From the NCBI GenBank assembly GCA_002403155.1, contig DHHF01000001.1, forward strand, positions 266,037 to 330,036: a stretch of 64,000 nt of DNA. Direction: 5' to 3'. The stretch is from Sulfurovum sp. UBA4779 (GTDB lineage Bacteria > Campylobacterota > Campylobacteria > Campylobacterales > Sulfurovaceae). Both the position numbers and the translations under genes were made by a program. Below the pieces are notes generated by a model. That model worked only from the letters and a program-made list of their open reading frames with translations. It had not been told where the DNA came from and did not search any database. Shown one piece after another: positions 26,990 to 35,648 of this stretch (positions are counted from its first letter, which is position 1; each line of letters starts with the position of its first letter).

Positions 26990-27223
26990 TTAACCTTCTA
27001 CTTTTTTTACATTTGAGATATGGATCGGCATCTCTGTGCTAGCAAATCCTCCCTCTTTATTTTTTTCACTTGGCTTGACCGCTTTTTTGGCTATTTTGCA
27101 CCCAGCAACAACCACTGCATCTTTTTTTGGCATTACCTGAAGAACTTCTCCTGTTTTGCCTTTGTCATCTCCAGCGATGATCAATACCTTGTCACCTTTT
27201 TTGATTTTTAACTTTGTAGCCAT
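26990..27223 (-). CDS. rplX: Ribosomal protein L24
   Basis: 77 residues from the ATG at 27223 (MATKLKIKKGDKVLIIAGDD), which overlaps the rplN stop as TAATG; a GTG/ATG two codons upstream is in frame but inside rplN. KOW motif at about 8-35. Initiates assembly of the large subunit. Confidence 0.95.
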   Translation of the reverse strand: MATKLKIKKGDKVLIIAGDDKGKTGEVLQVMPKKDAVVVAGCKIAKKAVKPSEKNKEGGFASTEMPIHISNVKKVEG

Positions 27224-27591
27224 TACCATACCTCCGGTGCAAGTGATACAATTTTCATAAAACCTGCATATCTTGTTTCACGACTTACCGGCCCAAAAAT
27301 ACGTGTACCTATTGGTTCTCGTTTGTCGTCAATAATTACCGCTGCATTATCATCAAATCTAATCAATGATCCATTTTCTCTTTGGATCTCTTTTTTAGTT
27401 CTTACCACTACAGCTTTAACCACTTTGCCTTTTTTTACTTTTCCCGTAGGAAGTGCTTTTTTGACCGAAGCAATAATTACATCACCTACAGATGCATATC
27501 GTCTCTTGGAACCGCCAAGTACTTTGATACACATAACTTCTTTTGCACCGCTGTTGTCTGCAACATTCAATCTTGTAAACGCTTGAATCAT
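27223..27591 (-). CDS. rplN: Ribosomal protein L14
   Basis: 122 residues, the standard length: MIQAFTRLNVADNSGAKEVM, then GDVIIASVKKALPTGKVKKG and the GTRIFGPVSRE ending. One-base overlap with rpsQ. Confidence 0.98.
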   Translation of the reverse strand: MIQAFTRLNVADNSGAKEVMCIKVLGGSKRRYASVGDVIIASVKKALPTGKVKKGKVVKAVVVRTKKEIQRENGSLIRFDDNAAVIIDDKREPIGTRIFGPVSRETRYAGFMKIVSLAPEVW

Positions 27592-27839
27592 TATGCTTCT
27601 CCTCTCTTGATGATTTCAAGAAGTCTGAAGCTTTTTGTTTTTGAAAGCGGTCTGCACTCGATAGCGCTTACCGTATCTCCAACATTTACTGTATTCTTTT
27701 CATCATGAACAAGATATTTTTTAAATCTTTTTACTGTTTTGTGATATCTAGGATGAAGAACTCTTCTTTCCACTAAAACAGTCGCTGTTTTATCGCCAGC
27801 TTTTTTAATCACTGTTCCTGTTATCTGTCTTTTTGGCAT
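27591..27839 (-). CDS. rpsQ: Ribosomal protein S17
   Basis: 82 residues. RQITGTVIKKAGDKTATVLV and HDEKNTVNVGDTVSAIECRP with PLSKTKSFRLLEI are the S17 core. 10 bases after rpmC. Confidence 0.97.
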   Translation of the reverse strand: MPKRQITGTVIKKAGDKTATVLVERRVLHPRYHKTVKRFKKYLVHDEKNTVNVGDTVSAIECRPLSKTKSFRLLEIIKRGEA

Positions 27840-27849
27840 ACTTTACCCT

Positions 27850-28041
27850 TTACTTCGATCTCACAGCTGTAAGTGCTGTTTGGATTCTAGCGATATCTTT
27901 TTTCGCTACTCTTAACTCGGAAGTGTTTGTCAACTGCATTGTTCTAAGCTTTGCATTCAGTGTAAACACTTCAAGTTTTTTTTCTTTAAGCATTGCTAAA
28001 AGTTCTGCTTCGTTTTTATCTTTCAAATCAATATAATTCAT
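27850..28041 (-). CDS. rpmC: Ribosomal protein L29
   Basis: 63 residues, two-helix protein at the tunnel exit: MNYIDLKDKNEAELLAMLKE and NTSELRVAKKDIARIQTAL. Overlaps the rplP end by 14 bases. Confidence 0.95.
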   Translation of the reverse strand: MNYIDLKDKNEAELLAMLKEKKLEVFTLNAKLRTMQLTNTSELRVAKKDIARIQTALTAVRSK

Positions 28042-28453
28042 TGCTGTCCTTTGCAGTGATGATTTTACACTTGAATGGCATTTTGTGAATTGCTAATGTT
28101 AATGCTTCTCTTGCAAGAGTCTCTTCAACGCCCGCCATCTCAAAAATAATTCTGCCCGGCTTGATATTCATAACCCATTTCTCAACAGATCCCTTACCTT
28201 TACCCATTCTTGTTTCAAGTGGCTTGGCAGTTAACGGTTTATGAGGAAAAACCCTAATCCACGTTTTACCTGTTCTGCTGATTTTTCTTGTCATGGTGAT
28301 ACGAGCTGCTTCGATTTGTCTAGAATCAATTCTTCCTGCTTCTGTTGCTTTAATTGCGATATCACCGAACTCAATTTTGTTACCCCTGAAAGCTTTACCG
28401 CGGTTACGGCCTTTTTGCTGCTTTCTCCATTTGGTTCTTTTAGGCATCAACAT
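28028..28453 (-). CDS. rplP: Ribosomal protein L16
   Basis: 141 residues starting MLMPKRTKWRKQQKGRNRGK, as in related species. TRMGKGKGSVEKWVMNIKPG is diagnostic. Binds the A-site region of the large subunit. 2 bases after rpsC. Confidence 0.97.
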   Translation of the reverse strand: MLMPKRTKWRKQQKGRNRGKAFRGNKIEFGDIAIKATEAGRIDSRQIEAARITMTRKISRTGKTWIRVFPHKPLTAKPLETRMGKGKGSVEKWVMNIKPGRIIFEMAGVEETLAREALTLAIHKMPFKCKIITAKDSNELY

Positions 28454-28455
28454 AA

Positions 28456-29154
28456 CTATTCACCTCTTTTTCTAGATGGTCTTTTGCCACCTTTTTTCTC
28501 TTCTTGCGGTTCTGCTTGGATACCTTTTGCAAGGACTTCACCTTTAAAGATCCATACTTTAACACCGATAATTCCGTATGTCGTATGTGCTTCTGCAAAA
28601 CCATAATCAATTTTTGCTCTCAGTGTATGCAAAGGTACTCTTCCCTCTAAATACCACTCAGTTCTTGCCATTTCTGCACCGCCAAGACGTCCGGAAACAG
28701 AAATTTTAATTCCTTTTGCACCTGACTTAAGTGCTCCTTGGATCACTTTTTTCATGGCTCTTCTAAAAGCCACTCTTCTTTCTAGCTGTGTTGCAACGTT
28801 TTCTGCTGCAAGCTGGCCGGATGCCTGAGGGCGCTTTTCTTCTTTAATGTTAAGTGCAACTTCTTTGCCAAGCATTGTTGTTAGTGTAGACTTGAGCTTT
28901 TCAATATCTGCACCTTTTTTACCAATAATAATACCGGGACGTGCAGTAACAATGCTTACTCTCAATTTTTTAGCAGTTCTTTCTATAATGATATTGGATA
29001 CACCAGCATAGAAAAGTTCTTTTTTCAAATATTTTCTAATTTTATAATCTTCTGCAATAAAATCAGACGCTCTGTCTTTAGCAGGAAACCATCTTGATTC
29101 CCAATTTCTATTGATTCCAAGTCTAAGACCTATTGGATTGACTTTTTGCCCCAT
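28456..29154 (-). CDS. rpsC: Ribosomal protein S3
   Basis: 232 residues: MGQKVNPIGLRLGINRNWES, a KH domain at about 40-110 (VTARPGIIIGKKGADIEKL), and GRLGGAEMARTEWYLEGRVP. Mouth of the mRNA channel. One base separates it from rplV. Confidence 0.98.
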   Translation of the reverse strand: MGQKVNPIGLRLGINRNWESRWFPAKDRASDFIAEDYKIRKYLKKELFYAGVSNIIIERTAKKLRVSIVTARPGIIIGKKGADIEKLKSTLTTMLGKEVALNIKEEKRPQASGQLAAENVATQLERRVAFRRAMKKVIQGALKSGAKGIKISVSGRLGGAEMARTEWYLEGRVPLHTLRAKIDYGFAEAHTTYGIIGVKVWIFKGEVLAKGIQAEPQEEKKGGKRPSRKRGE

Positions 29155-29155
29155 A

Positions 29156-29494
29156 TTAAGCGTCCTCCCCTTTTTTTTCAGCTACACCGACTTCCACTAA
29201 AATATGAGCGGTTGGCTTAATGATTCTTGATGCAGTACCTCGTGCTCTTGGCTTCCATCTTTTCATTACTGCTGCTTTGTCCACTCTGCATGATGTAATC
29301 GTTACTTCTTCTGGCTCATAATCACCATTTGCTACTGCTGACGCGATCACTTTTGAAATGATTCCAGCTGCTTTATTTGGCATAAACTCAAGACTTGCAA
29401 GTGCAAGCTCGGCATTCATTCCTTGAACTTCTTTAGCAATCAGTCTCGCTTTTGTTGGAGAGACTCTAACAAATTTTAATAATGCTCTACTCAT
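29156..29494 (-). CDS. rplV: Ribosomal protein L22
   Basis: 112 residues. FVRVSPTKARLIAKEVQGMN at the start; MKRWKPRARGTASRIIKPTA is the tunnel-lining loop. 10 bases after rpsS. Confidence 0.97.
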   Translation of the reverse strand: MSRALLKFVRVSPTKARLIAKEVQGMNAELALASLEFMPNKAAGIISKVIASAVANGDYEPEEVTITSCRVDKAAVMKRWKPRARGTASRIIKPTAHILVEVGVAEKKGEDA

Positions 29495-29504
29495 CTCTCA
29501 CCCC

Positions 29505-29783
29505 CTAGCCTATTTTCTTCTGAACAGAACCTTTATGGCCCTTAAATGTTCTTGTCGGTGCAAATTCTCCCAGCTTATAACCTACATGGTTTTCAGTTAC
29601 AAACACAGGCACAAATTGTCTGCCGTTGTGCACATTGATTGTCAAACCGATGAATTCAGGGAAGATTACTGATCTTCTTGACCATGTTTTAATCGGTTTA
29701 TTTGAACTTTCTTCTTTTGCTTTAAGCACTTTTTTCATTAGGTGACCATCAATAAATGGACCTTTTTTTGTCGATCTTGCCAT
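29505..29783 (-). CDS. rpsS: Ribosomal protein S19
   Basis: 92 residues. MARSTKKGPFIDGHLMKKVL, KTWSRRSVIFPEFIGLTINV and KLGEFAPTRTFKGHKG are diagnostic. Binds the small-subunit head with S13. 9 bases after rplB. Confidence 0.98.
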   Translation of the reverse strand: MARSTKKGPFIDGHLMKKVLKAKEESSNKPIKTWSRRSVIFPEFIGLTINVHNGRQFVPVFVTENHVGYKLGEFAPTRTFKGHKGSVQKKIG

Positions 29784-29792
29784 TTTAGCCCC

Positions 29793-30620
29793 TTACTTCT
29801 TTCTCTTAGAGATGATAAGCTTATCACTAGCTTTTTTCTTACGTGTCTTATAACCTTTGGTTGGCATACCCCATGGAGAAACCGGATGTCCTGAAGATCC
29901 TGTTTTACCTTCACCACCACCATGCGGGTGATCTACCGGGTTCATCGCAGAACCTCTTGTCTGAGGTCTGATACCAAGGTGTCTGCTTCTACCGGCTTTT
30001 CCGATTACAATGTTTGCGAAATCTTCATTGCCTACGGTTCCGATCGTTGCCAAACATTCGCCAAGAACATATCTCATCTCGCCAGACGGAAGTCTCAAAG
30101 AAACATATTTTCCTTCTCTACCCATGATCTGCGCATAACCGCCTGCTGATCTTGCCATTTGGCCGCCGCGACCGGGATTGAGTTCGATATTGTGAACCAA
30201 AGTTCCGACAGGAATACTTTTAAGTTTCATCGCATTGCCGGTTCTTATGTCAAGGCCTGATTCTGCTGACATGATTTTATCGCCAACATTCAATCCTTTT
30301 GGCTGAAGAACATATCTTCTGTCTCCGTCAACATATTTGACAAGACAGATTCTGCAGTTTCTATACGGATCATACTCGACTGTAGCAACTGTTCCTTCTA
30401 TGCCAAACTTATTTCTTTTAAAATCAATGATTCTATATAGTTTTTTTGCGCCAGCCTCTTTATGTCTTGATGTGATTCTACCGTTACTGTTTCTACCTGC
30501 TGCTGCGGGCAATTTCTTAAGTAGACTTCTTACACTTGCCTTGGCAGTAATGTCACTGCTGTCAAGGTTTGTCATATAACGACGTGAAGGCGTGGTTGGT
30601 TTATATGATTTAATTGCCAT
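29793..30620 (-). CDS. rplB: Ribosomal protein L2
   Basis: 275 residues. RKEAGAKKLYRIIDFKRNK-type core (RHKEAGAKKLYRIIDFKRNK) and the C-terminal RGSAMNPVDHPHGGGEGKTG, which holds the conserved His near the peptidyl transferase centre. 10 bases after rplW. Confidence 0.98.
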   Translation of the reverse strand: MAIKSYKPTTPSRRYMTNLDSSDITAKASVRSLLKKLPAAAGRNSNGRITSRHKEAGAKKLYRIIDFKRNKFGIEGTVATVEYDPYRNCRICLVKYVDGDRRYVLQPKGLNVGDKIMSAESGLDIRTGNAMKLKSIPVGTLVHNIELNPGRGGQMARSAGGYAQIMGREGKYVSLRLPSGEMRYVLGECLATIGTVGNEDFANIVIGKAGRSRHLGIRPQTRGSAMNPVDHPHGGGEGKTGSSGHPVSPWGMPTKGYKTRKKKASDKLIISKRKK

Positions 30621-30630
30621 CTCTTCTCCC

Positions 30631-30912
30631 TTATACCGCTAAGCTTTCAATTTTAGCATCTTCAGGAAGCTTGACATAGAATTTTTTCAAATCCGCTCTT
30701 TTACCTTCGATACCCTTGAATCTTTTTACTTTTCCGTTTACTCTCATAGAGTTTACTCTGAGCGGGTTGATACCAAAAAACTCTTTGAAAACTTCTTTAA
30801 GACCGTTTTTAGTCATTCTTGGGGTTGTTTGAACAACGATGACACCTTCTTCTTGAAGAGACAAGCTCTTTTCTGTATACATTATTGCTTTAATATCTGT
30901 AATATCTGCCAT
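30631..30912 (-). CDS. rplW: Ribosomal protein L23
   Basis: 93 residues. IKAIMYTEKSLSLQEEGVIV and VFKEFFGINPLRVNSMRVNG match L23, the docking site for SRP and trigger factor at the tunnel exit. One base after rplD. Confidence 0.95.
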   Translation of the reverse strand: MADITDIKAIMYTEKSLSLQEEGVIVVQTTPRMTKNGLKEVFKEFFGINPLRVNSMRVNGKVKRFKGIEGKRADLKKFYVKLPEDAKIESLAV

Positions 30913-30913
30913 C

Positions 30914-31507
30914 TTAACTCTCTTTAGTCAATTTTTCAAATACAGCTTTTTCAATCACAACCGAATGATATGCAGCTGCAAGATAAGCGTTAAGCTCATT
31001 TTCTTCAACAAGGTATGCGTTTTGGAGATTTCTAAACGCCAAGAAACTTTTGTCGTCAATCATCTCTTTTACTACAAGCACATCTCTTTGCCCAAGACTG
31101 TTTACAAATGCCAAAGCATCTTTTGTTTTTCCTGACTCTATTGCGATATTATCGACCACAAAAAGTCTTTCATTTGCTGCTTTTTCTGCTACTGCATGAT
31201 AAAGTGCAAGTTTTTTTTGTTTTTTATTGATCTTCAGATCATAATTTCTATTTGTGTTTGGCCCGAATGCAACACCCCCACCTGTATAGTGAGGAGCACG
31301 AATTGAACCTTGTCTTGCTCTACCGCCGCCTTTTTGAGCAAATGGCTTTTTGCCTCCGCCGCTCACTTCAGCTCTTGTTTTAGCTTTTGCAGTATTTGCT
31401 CTCAGGCCGGCTGCATAAGCTTTGCAATAAAGATAAAGGTTGTGCGGATGAACTTCTAAAAATGCTTTAGGAAGATCATTTGTTTTAATTACTGTTGGGT
31501 TACTCAT
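30914..31507 (-). CDS. rplD: Ribosomal protein L4
   Basis: 197 residues. The tunnel loop KPFAQKGGGRARQGSIRAPH with YTGGGVAFGP is diagnostic. In E. coli L4 represses the S10 operon; here that is not shown. Its ATG overlaps the rplC stop by 4 bases. Confidence 0.97.
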   Translation of the reverse strand: MSNPTVIKTNDLPKAFLEVHPHNLYLYCKAYAAGLRANTAKAKTRAEVSGGGKKPFAQKGGGRARQGSIRAPHYTGGGVAFGPNTNRNYDLKINKKQKKLALYHAVAEKAANERLFVVDNIAIESGKTKDALAFVNSLGQRDVLVVKEMIDDKSFLAFRNLQNAYLVEENELNAYLAAAYHSVVIEKAVFEKLTKES

Positions 31508-32085
31508 TTCACGATCCTTACCAATCCTCTAGCACCATTATGGCCGGGAATTGAACCTTTTAATACTAAGATGCCGTTTTCAGCGTCAAAAGACACAACA
31601 TCATTTTTGACTGTTATTTTAGTGTTTCCGTATTGTCCAGGCATTTTTTTACCTTTTTGAACACGCCCAGGCCATTCGCAATTCCCGATGGAACCGATTC
31701 TTCTGCCAAATCTATGCCCGTGCTCTGCCGGACCGCCGCTAAATCCATGACGCTTCATACCACCCTGGAAACCTCTACCTTTGGTTTTAAGAGATGTTTT
31801 TACAACGGTAGCTTCCTTAAGCACAGCCGGATTTAAATCGCCTGCCTCAGTACCTTCCGCTACTTCAATTGTCATAAATTTATTGAACTCTTTAGAAACA
31901 CCGTATTTTGTCTGCTGACCTTCGATACTTCTGTTCAGTTTTTTGCTGCTGTTGTATGCAACAAGTGCTTTTCCGTCTTCTCTCACTTCGCAAACTTTCG
32001 CATCAATGACTTTAAGAAGTGTAACTGGAACACTTGGTACATCAATTGTTCTGCTCATACCAATTTTTTCTATAATAAATTCCAT
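31504..32085 (-). CDS. rplC: Ribosomal protein L3
   Basis: 193 residues. TKGRGFQGGMKRHGFSGGPA and EHGHRFGRRIGSIGNCEWPG, then KKMPGQYGNTKITVKN, are the L3 signatures. 9 bases after rpsJ. Confidence 0.97.
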   Translation of the reverse strand: MEFIIEKIGMSRTIDVPSVPVTLLKVIDAKVCEVREDGKALVAYNSSKKLNRSIEGQQTKYGVSKEFNKFMTIEVAEGTEAGDLNPAVLKEATVVKTSLKTKGRGFQGGMKRHGFSGGPAEHGHRFGRRIGSIGNCEWPGRVQKGKKMPGQYGNTKITVKNDVVSFDAENGILVLKGSIPGHNGARGLVRIVK

Positions 32086-32094
32086 TCTTTGCTC

Positions 32095-32406
32095 CTATTT
32101 GTCCATTGATCTGATTTCAACTTCAATTTCAGGTGCCAAATCCAACTTCATAAGTGAATCAATAGTATCTGAAGTAGCTGAAACGATATCGATCATTCTT
32201 CCATGGGTTCTGATCTCAAATTGCTCACGGCTGTCTTTATTGACATGCGGTGACTTAAGAACCGTATAACGCTTGAGTTTAGTAGGCATTGGAATAGGGC
32301 CTCTAATCTCCGCACCTGTACGCTTGACTGCATCTACGATTGCAGCAACTGATCTGTCTAACACACGATGATCATAAGCTTTAAGCTTTAATCTAATTTT
32401 TTCCAT
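32095..32406 (-). CDS. rpsJ: Ribosomal protein S10
   Basis: 103 residues: MEKIRLKLKAYDHRVLDRSV, then GPIPMPTKLKRYTVLKSPHV. First gene of the long S10-spc-alpha run. AAGGG lies 6 bases before the ATG. Confidence 0.98.
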   Translation of the reverse strand: MEKIRLKLKAYDHRVLDRSVAAIVDAVKRTGAEIRGPIPMPTKLKRYTVLKSPHVNKDSREQFEIRTHGRMIDIVSATSDTIDSLMKLDLAPEIEVEIRSMDK

Positions 32407-32490
32407 TTTTACCCTTTAAAAGAACTCGTTAGCTTAGGTGCCTATACACAGGGCAATGCCCCCTAACATAATTTAGGAACGCGAATTATA
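32407..32490 (-). promoter_or_regulatory. Promoter and structured leader of the S10 operon
   Basis: The -10 TATAAT is at 32485-32490 on the minus strand. The leader of about 70 bases folds: TTAGG/CCTAA arms at 32434-32438 and 32462-32466, enclosing a GGGC-ATT-GCCC hairpin (32451-32461). It may be a regulatory leader or simply mRNA structure. Confidence 0.6.
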
Positions 32491-32534
32491 CCCAAACATT
32501 TTTCTGCCAGCAATAGTTTTTAAATCAAAAATGC

Positions 32535-32540
32535 TATAAT
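32535..32540 (+). promoter_or_regulatory. Extended -10 promoter of ATPase gene
   Basis: TGCTATAAT is a perfect extended -10, 38 bases before the ATG at 32578. AAGGA lies 9 bases before that ATG. It is divergent from the S10 promoter 45 bases away. Confidence 0.65.
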
Positions 32541-32577
32541 TTTAAAAAACGTTTCCTTCTGAAAAGGAATAATAAGT

Positions 32578-33651
32578 ATGGATTTGCTTGAATATTATCA
32601 AAACCAACACTATTTCAATGAATACTATGTGCCAAGAAAAATACAAATCCCTCCGCAGGGGAATATCAATCTCTACGGTGCAAGAGGCTCCGGTAAAAGC
32701 GCGATGGTGCTCAACTTTATCCAAGAAGAGGCACAAAAAGACACACTCTATATCGATATGGAAGATCCCAACCTCCTCTTTTCTCCTCTTAGCGTCGAAA
32801 GGCTTCAAAAATATATAGATAAAACTCGGATCAAACTGCTTGTTTTAGACCACTATCCGCACAATGCCCTCTCCTCTTTCCCTCACGTAGAAAGATTGAT
32901 TGTGATAACACGCATCAGCCTGGATCATCCTTCTTTGATACCGTTGGAACTTTTTCCATTGGATTATGAAGAGTTTCTTGCATTTGAAAGTTCCATATCG
33001 GCCACCAATGCTTTTAATCATTTTCTCAAAACTGGTACACTCCCGCAAATGGCGAAGCTTCACAAGTCAAACATTTCCGCGATGAAAACGTTTATGCAAA
33101 GCCGCTTTGAACCCAACGAGCAAAAATTGCTTTTAATCCTTGCACAACACCATACCAAACATCTGACAGTCCATCAAATATATCACTTTGCCAAAGAAAA
33201 ATTCAAAGTTTCAAAAGATTGGCTCTACAAAACAATTAAGTTATTTAGTGATGAGAAGCTTCTTTTTTTTATCGAGGATGGGTATCAAAAAAGCGGGAAA
33301 AAAATGCTGTTGTTTGATTTTGCTTTTGCCAAGTATTTTACAACGGGGCAGCCTTTCATGCTTCAATTTGACAATATGGTTGCATTGGCCATGATCAAAC
33401 ATCGTATCACGTTTGAAGCCCTGGGAAATCATGGCTATCTGACAAGAGAAGGCGAACTGATCGTTCCGGCACCGTTTGAGAGCGAAGAAAGCCTGTGGGT
33501 CAAATCGCAAAATAAATTTTCCCTGTTTCAACAATATGATATTCGCAAAGTTACGATTGTGACGGTAGCCAACCAATATGAGTATCATATAAAAAATATA
33601 TATTTTGAAGCGCTGCCGTTTTATGAATGGAGTATTTTAAACGAAGAGTGA
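32578..33651 (+). CDS. P-loop ATPase, AAA type, unknown role
   Basis: 357 residues. Walker A NLYGARGSGKSAMVLNF is at about 30-46, a Walker-B-like stretch RIKLLVLDHYPHNAL at about 83-97, then a sensor-like RLIVITRIS. The C-terminal half contains a winged-helix-like segment (FKVSKDWLYKTIKLFSDEKL) and DYEEFLAFESS as in the DUF4143-type AAA family. Common in Campylobacterota as an 'ATP-binding protein'. It is single, between the S10 promoter and the SRP RNA, so context gives no clue to its target. Confidence 0.75.
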   Translation: MDLLEYYQNQHYFNEYYVPRKIQIPPQGNINLYGARGSGKSAMVLNFIQEEAQKDTLYIDMEDPNLLFSPLSVERLQKYIDKTRIKLLVLDHYPHNALSSFPHVERLIVITRISLDHPSLIPLELFPLDYEEFLAFESSISATNAFNHFLKTGTLPQMAKLHKSNISAMKTFMQSRFEPNEQKLLLILAQHHTKHLTVHQIYHFAKEKFKVSKDWLYKTIKLFSDEKLLFFIEDGYQKSGKKMLLFDFAFAKYFTTGQPFMLQFDNMVALAMIKHRITFEALGNHGYLTREGELIVPAPFESEESLWVKSQNKFSLFQQYDIRKVTIVTVANQYEYHIKNIYFEALPFYEWSILNEE

Positions 33652-33656
33652 AAGTA

Positions 33657-33759
33657 CCTCTCCCCAGATCCCTGCGGCACACAGTAAAGAAAGGTGGGCT
33701 GCTATGTTCCCATCCTGACCCGCTGTCTCTCAGTACCGTTGCACAGGTCTAAGAAGAGG
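33657..33759 (-). ncRNA. ffs: Small signal recognition particle RNA (4.5S type)
   Basis: Read on the minus strand, the ends pair (CCTCTTC with GGAGAGG). The centre carries the SRP domain IV core GGGTCAGGATGGGAACATAG followed by CAGCC, with a GGAA tetraloop between the asymmetric internal loops. The length of about 103 bases suits the bacterial short form. It binds Ffh for co-translational targeting. Ends are approximate. Convergent with the ATPase gene. Confidence 0.88.
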
Positions 33760-33929
33760 CAAGGGAATGATACCAAACTTTGTCTTAAAATTTTTATAGG
33801 TTTCTAAGGATTTTAAAGGATACTATTTTGTATAATACCGTTCTTCGATCCAAGCTAAAATGAAAAGCGGCAGCCGATATTTTAGTAAAACGATAGTGAG
33901 ATGAAAGTTCTTCATCTAAAAGAGACGAT

Positions 33930-34017
33930 AGAGAGGTGGCCGAGTGGTCGAAGGCGCACGACTGGAACTCGTGTATGGGGCAACTCATCGAGGGTTCGAA
34001 TCCCTTCCTCTCTGCCA
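33930..34017 (+). tRNA. tRNA-Ser (GGA)
   Basis: 88 bases with acceptor arms AGAGAGG and CCTCTCT, discriminator G and encoded CCA. The anticodon loop reads CTGGAAC with anticodon GGA. The T arm is GGTTCGAATCC and the long variable arm is typical of serine tRNAs. Intact, with no sign of an insertion at its 3' end. Confidence 0.97.
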
Positions 34018-34169
34018 TACAAAAATACACTCTGCTGCATTTACTTCCTTTTATAATTCGCAAATTCAGCCAACCTCTTAGGCACAACTCTCTTCTTTGA
34101 TATTCATTTATTTTGTGGTAAAGATTTTATAGTATACTACTGATTCATATAAAAAAGGAGTATGCTCAT

Positions 34170-34631
34170 ATGCACAAATCTAAAACTATTTTCTTTGCTT
34201 TTTTTATGGCGGTTTTTGCACTCGTTTTAAATAACTGCAGCGCCCCGAGCTTCTTTGGAGGCAAAGTCCAAAGAGAATATTTCACGGGAGGCAAAATCCG
34301 TTCGGAGTTTATCATGAGTGACGATACGGGCAAAAACGGGTTACTGAAAAAATACGGATACGATGGGCGGCTTACCTCCACGGCCGAGATAAGAGACGGG
34401 ATGAAAAACGGCATAGAGACATGGTACGACAAAGAAGAGAAGATCTTGATGACTATCCCGTATGTCAATGATAAAAAAGAAGGTGTGCAGAAAGCCTTTT
34501 ACCCGGACGGCACACTGATGATCTCGACCACCTATAAAAATGATATCAAAGATGGGGAAGCCACCGCTTTCAATAAAGATGGGACGATTCACCAAAAAGT
34601 GATTTTCAAAGACGGCCAAATTGCCAATTAA
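34170..34631 (+). CDS. Lipoprotein with MORN-like (YwqK-type) repeats
   Basis: 153 residues. Signal peptide with lipobox LNNC at about residue 23. From about 30 on there are repeated units of the MORN/YwqK kind: KVQREYFTGGKIRSEFI, KNGIETWYDKEEKILMTIPY, KEGVQKAFYPDGTLMISTTY, KDGEATAFNKDGTIHQKVIF. Such proteins are often called YwqK antitoxins, but no toxin partner is present here. Likely anchored in the periplasm or outer membrane. It runs into the next gene. Confidence 0.8.
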   Translation: MHKSKTIFFAFFMAVFALVLNNCSAPSFFGGKVQREYFTGGKIRSEFIMSDDTGKNGLLKKYGYDGRLTSTAEIRDGMKNGIETWYDKEEKILMTIPYVNDKKEGVQKAFYPDGTLMISTTYKNDIKDGEATAFNKDGTIHQKVIFKDGQIAN

Positions 34632-34635
34632 ACAA

Positions 34636-35307
34636 ATGGTCTCTTTGTTGCCAAATTACAAGCATATTGTCAATCCAAAGCTTAAACATATTCATCTTGG
34701 GTTTGACGGCAATGGGGATTTGATCATCAAATCTCCCAAAGTTTCTACAAAACATATCGAGCAAATCTTAATCAAAAAGGCAAAATGGATCCAGGGCTCC
34801 AGAATTAAAATACAAAACAAAAAAGGCAGGCAATTAGATTTTTTTAATGACAATCACCTTTACTATTTGGGAGAACGCTATACGCTAGAGCTTATACCTC
34901 ATTTGCTCCAAAAAACCAGACTCGAATTTGACGGCACTGCTTTTACGCTCTTTTATCACTCTTTCGATCCGTTACTTTTCCAAATACATATAGACCGTTT
35001 TTATGCAGAAAAAACTAAAGAAATTTTACCTTCTATTGTCAACGAATGGTCGACAGAGATGCAGCTCATCCCCTCCGCGATAAAATTTCGCAAGACCAAA
35101 CGGCAATGGGGAAGCTGCAGCCAAAAAAATATCATAAGCTTCAATACCATGGCTGCAAAACTCCCGCTTAACGTGATACATTATCTTGTCGTACATGAGT
35201 TGGCCCACATCAGACACAAACATCACAAAAGAAGCTTTTGGGAACTTGTTGCACATCATTTGCCTGACTATAAGACCCATATTGGCGAACTTAAAACCTA
35301 CATATAA
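34636..35307 (+). CDS. YgjP/DUF45-like zinc metallopeptidase
   Basis: About 223 residues. The zinc site is VVHELAHIRHKHHKRSFWEL, giving HELAH with a third His nearby, as in SprT/WLM-like YgjP proteins. KFRKTKRQWGSCSQKNIISF just before it is the family's second block. I take the ATG at 34636; a TTG at 34621 is in frame and would overlap the lipoprotein gene by 11 bases. Neither has a strong ribosome site, so translation may be coupled to the lipoprotein. Substrate unknown. Confidence 0.82.
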   Translation: MVSLLPNYKHIVNPKLKHIHLGFDGNGDLIIKSPKVSTKHIEQILIKKAKWIQGSRIKIQNKKGRQLDFFNDNHLYYLGERYTLELIPHLLQKTRLEFDGTAFTLFYHSFDPLLFQIHIDRFYAEKTKEILPSIVNEWSTEMQLIPSAIKFRKTKRQWGSCSQKNIISFNTMAAKLPLNVIHYLVVHELAHIRHKHHKRSFWELVAHHLPDYKTHIGELKTYI

Positions 35308-35315
35308 GGATACAA

Positions 35316-35576
35316 ATGGATACACTCTACCTTATACTTTTTTTGCTTATTCTTCTTATAGGATCCGTAACAACCTATACCTACTATCTAAAAGAAAAAA
35401 AGAGCGAATTGGCAGCAATCAAACGAGGCTTTTGCCCAACATGCCACGTTAGGAGCATTGAACTTTCCGATCAAAGATCTGGAGGGTGCTGCGGACCCAA
35501 AATAGTTACTTTCGTTTGCAAAGAATGCGGCTATACCAACACCTTTTCAATGCATGATTCAGATTGTGCTATTTAA
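35316..35576 (+). CDS. Small membrane protein with zinc ribbon
   Basis: 86 residues. N-terminal helix LYLILFLLILLIGSVTTYTY, then cytoplasmic Cys pairs CPTCHVRS and CKECGYTN, with CCGPK between, forming a probable zinc ribbon. It follows the metallopeptidase by 8 bases and has AAGGA upstream. No function known. Confidence 0.72.
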   Translation: MDTLYLILFLLILLIGSVTTYTYYLKEKKSELAAIKRGFCPTCHVRSIELSDQRSGGCCGPKIVTFVCKECGYTNTFSMHDSDCAI

Positions 35577-35648
35577 GCTTTTTATTGCAATGGATGTTAG
35601 CGTCATATAAAACGCTATGCTTTGCATGCTGTTTCTTCTATTTTTCAA

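Noticed and set aside
33930..34017. tRNA-Ser considered as the integration site of the island
   Set aside because: It is intact on the plus strand, over 3 kb from the integrase with core genes between, and its 3' end differs from the remnant at 37196.
33794..34087. Minus-strand open frame with ERKGFEPS-like peptide
   Set aside because: It lies antisense to tRNA-Ser; this kind of peptide is a well-known false gene on tRNA complements.
34170..34631. Toxin-antitoxin call for the YwqK-like lipoprotein
   Set aside because: It has a lipobox and no toxin partner; the name reflects repeat similarity only.
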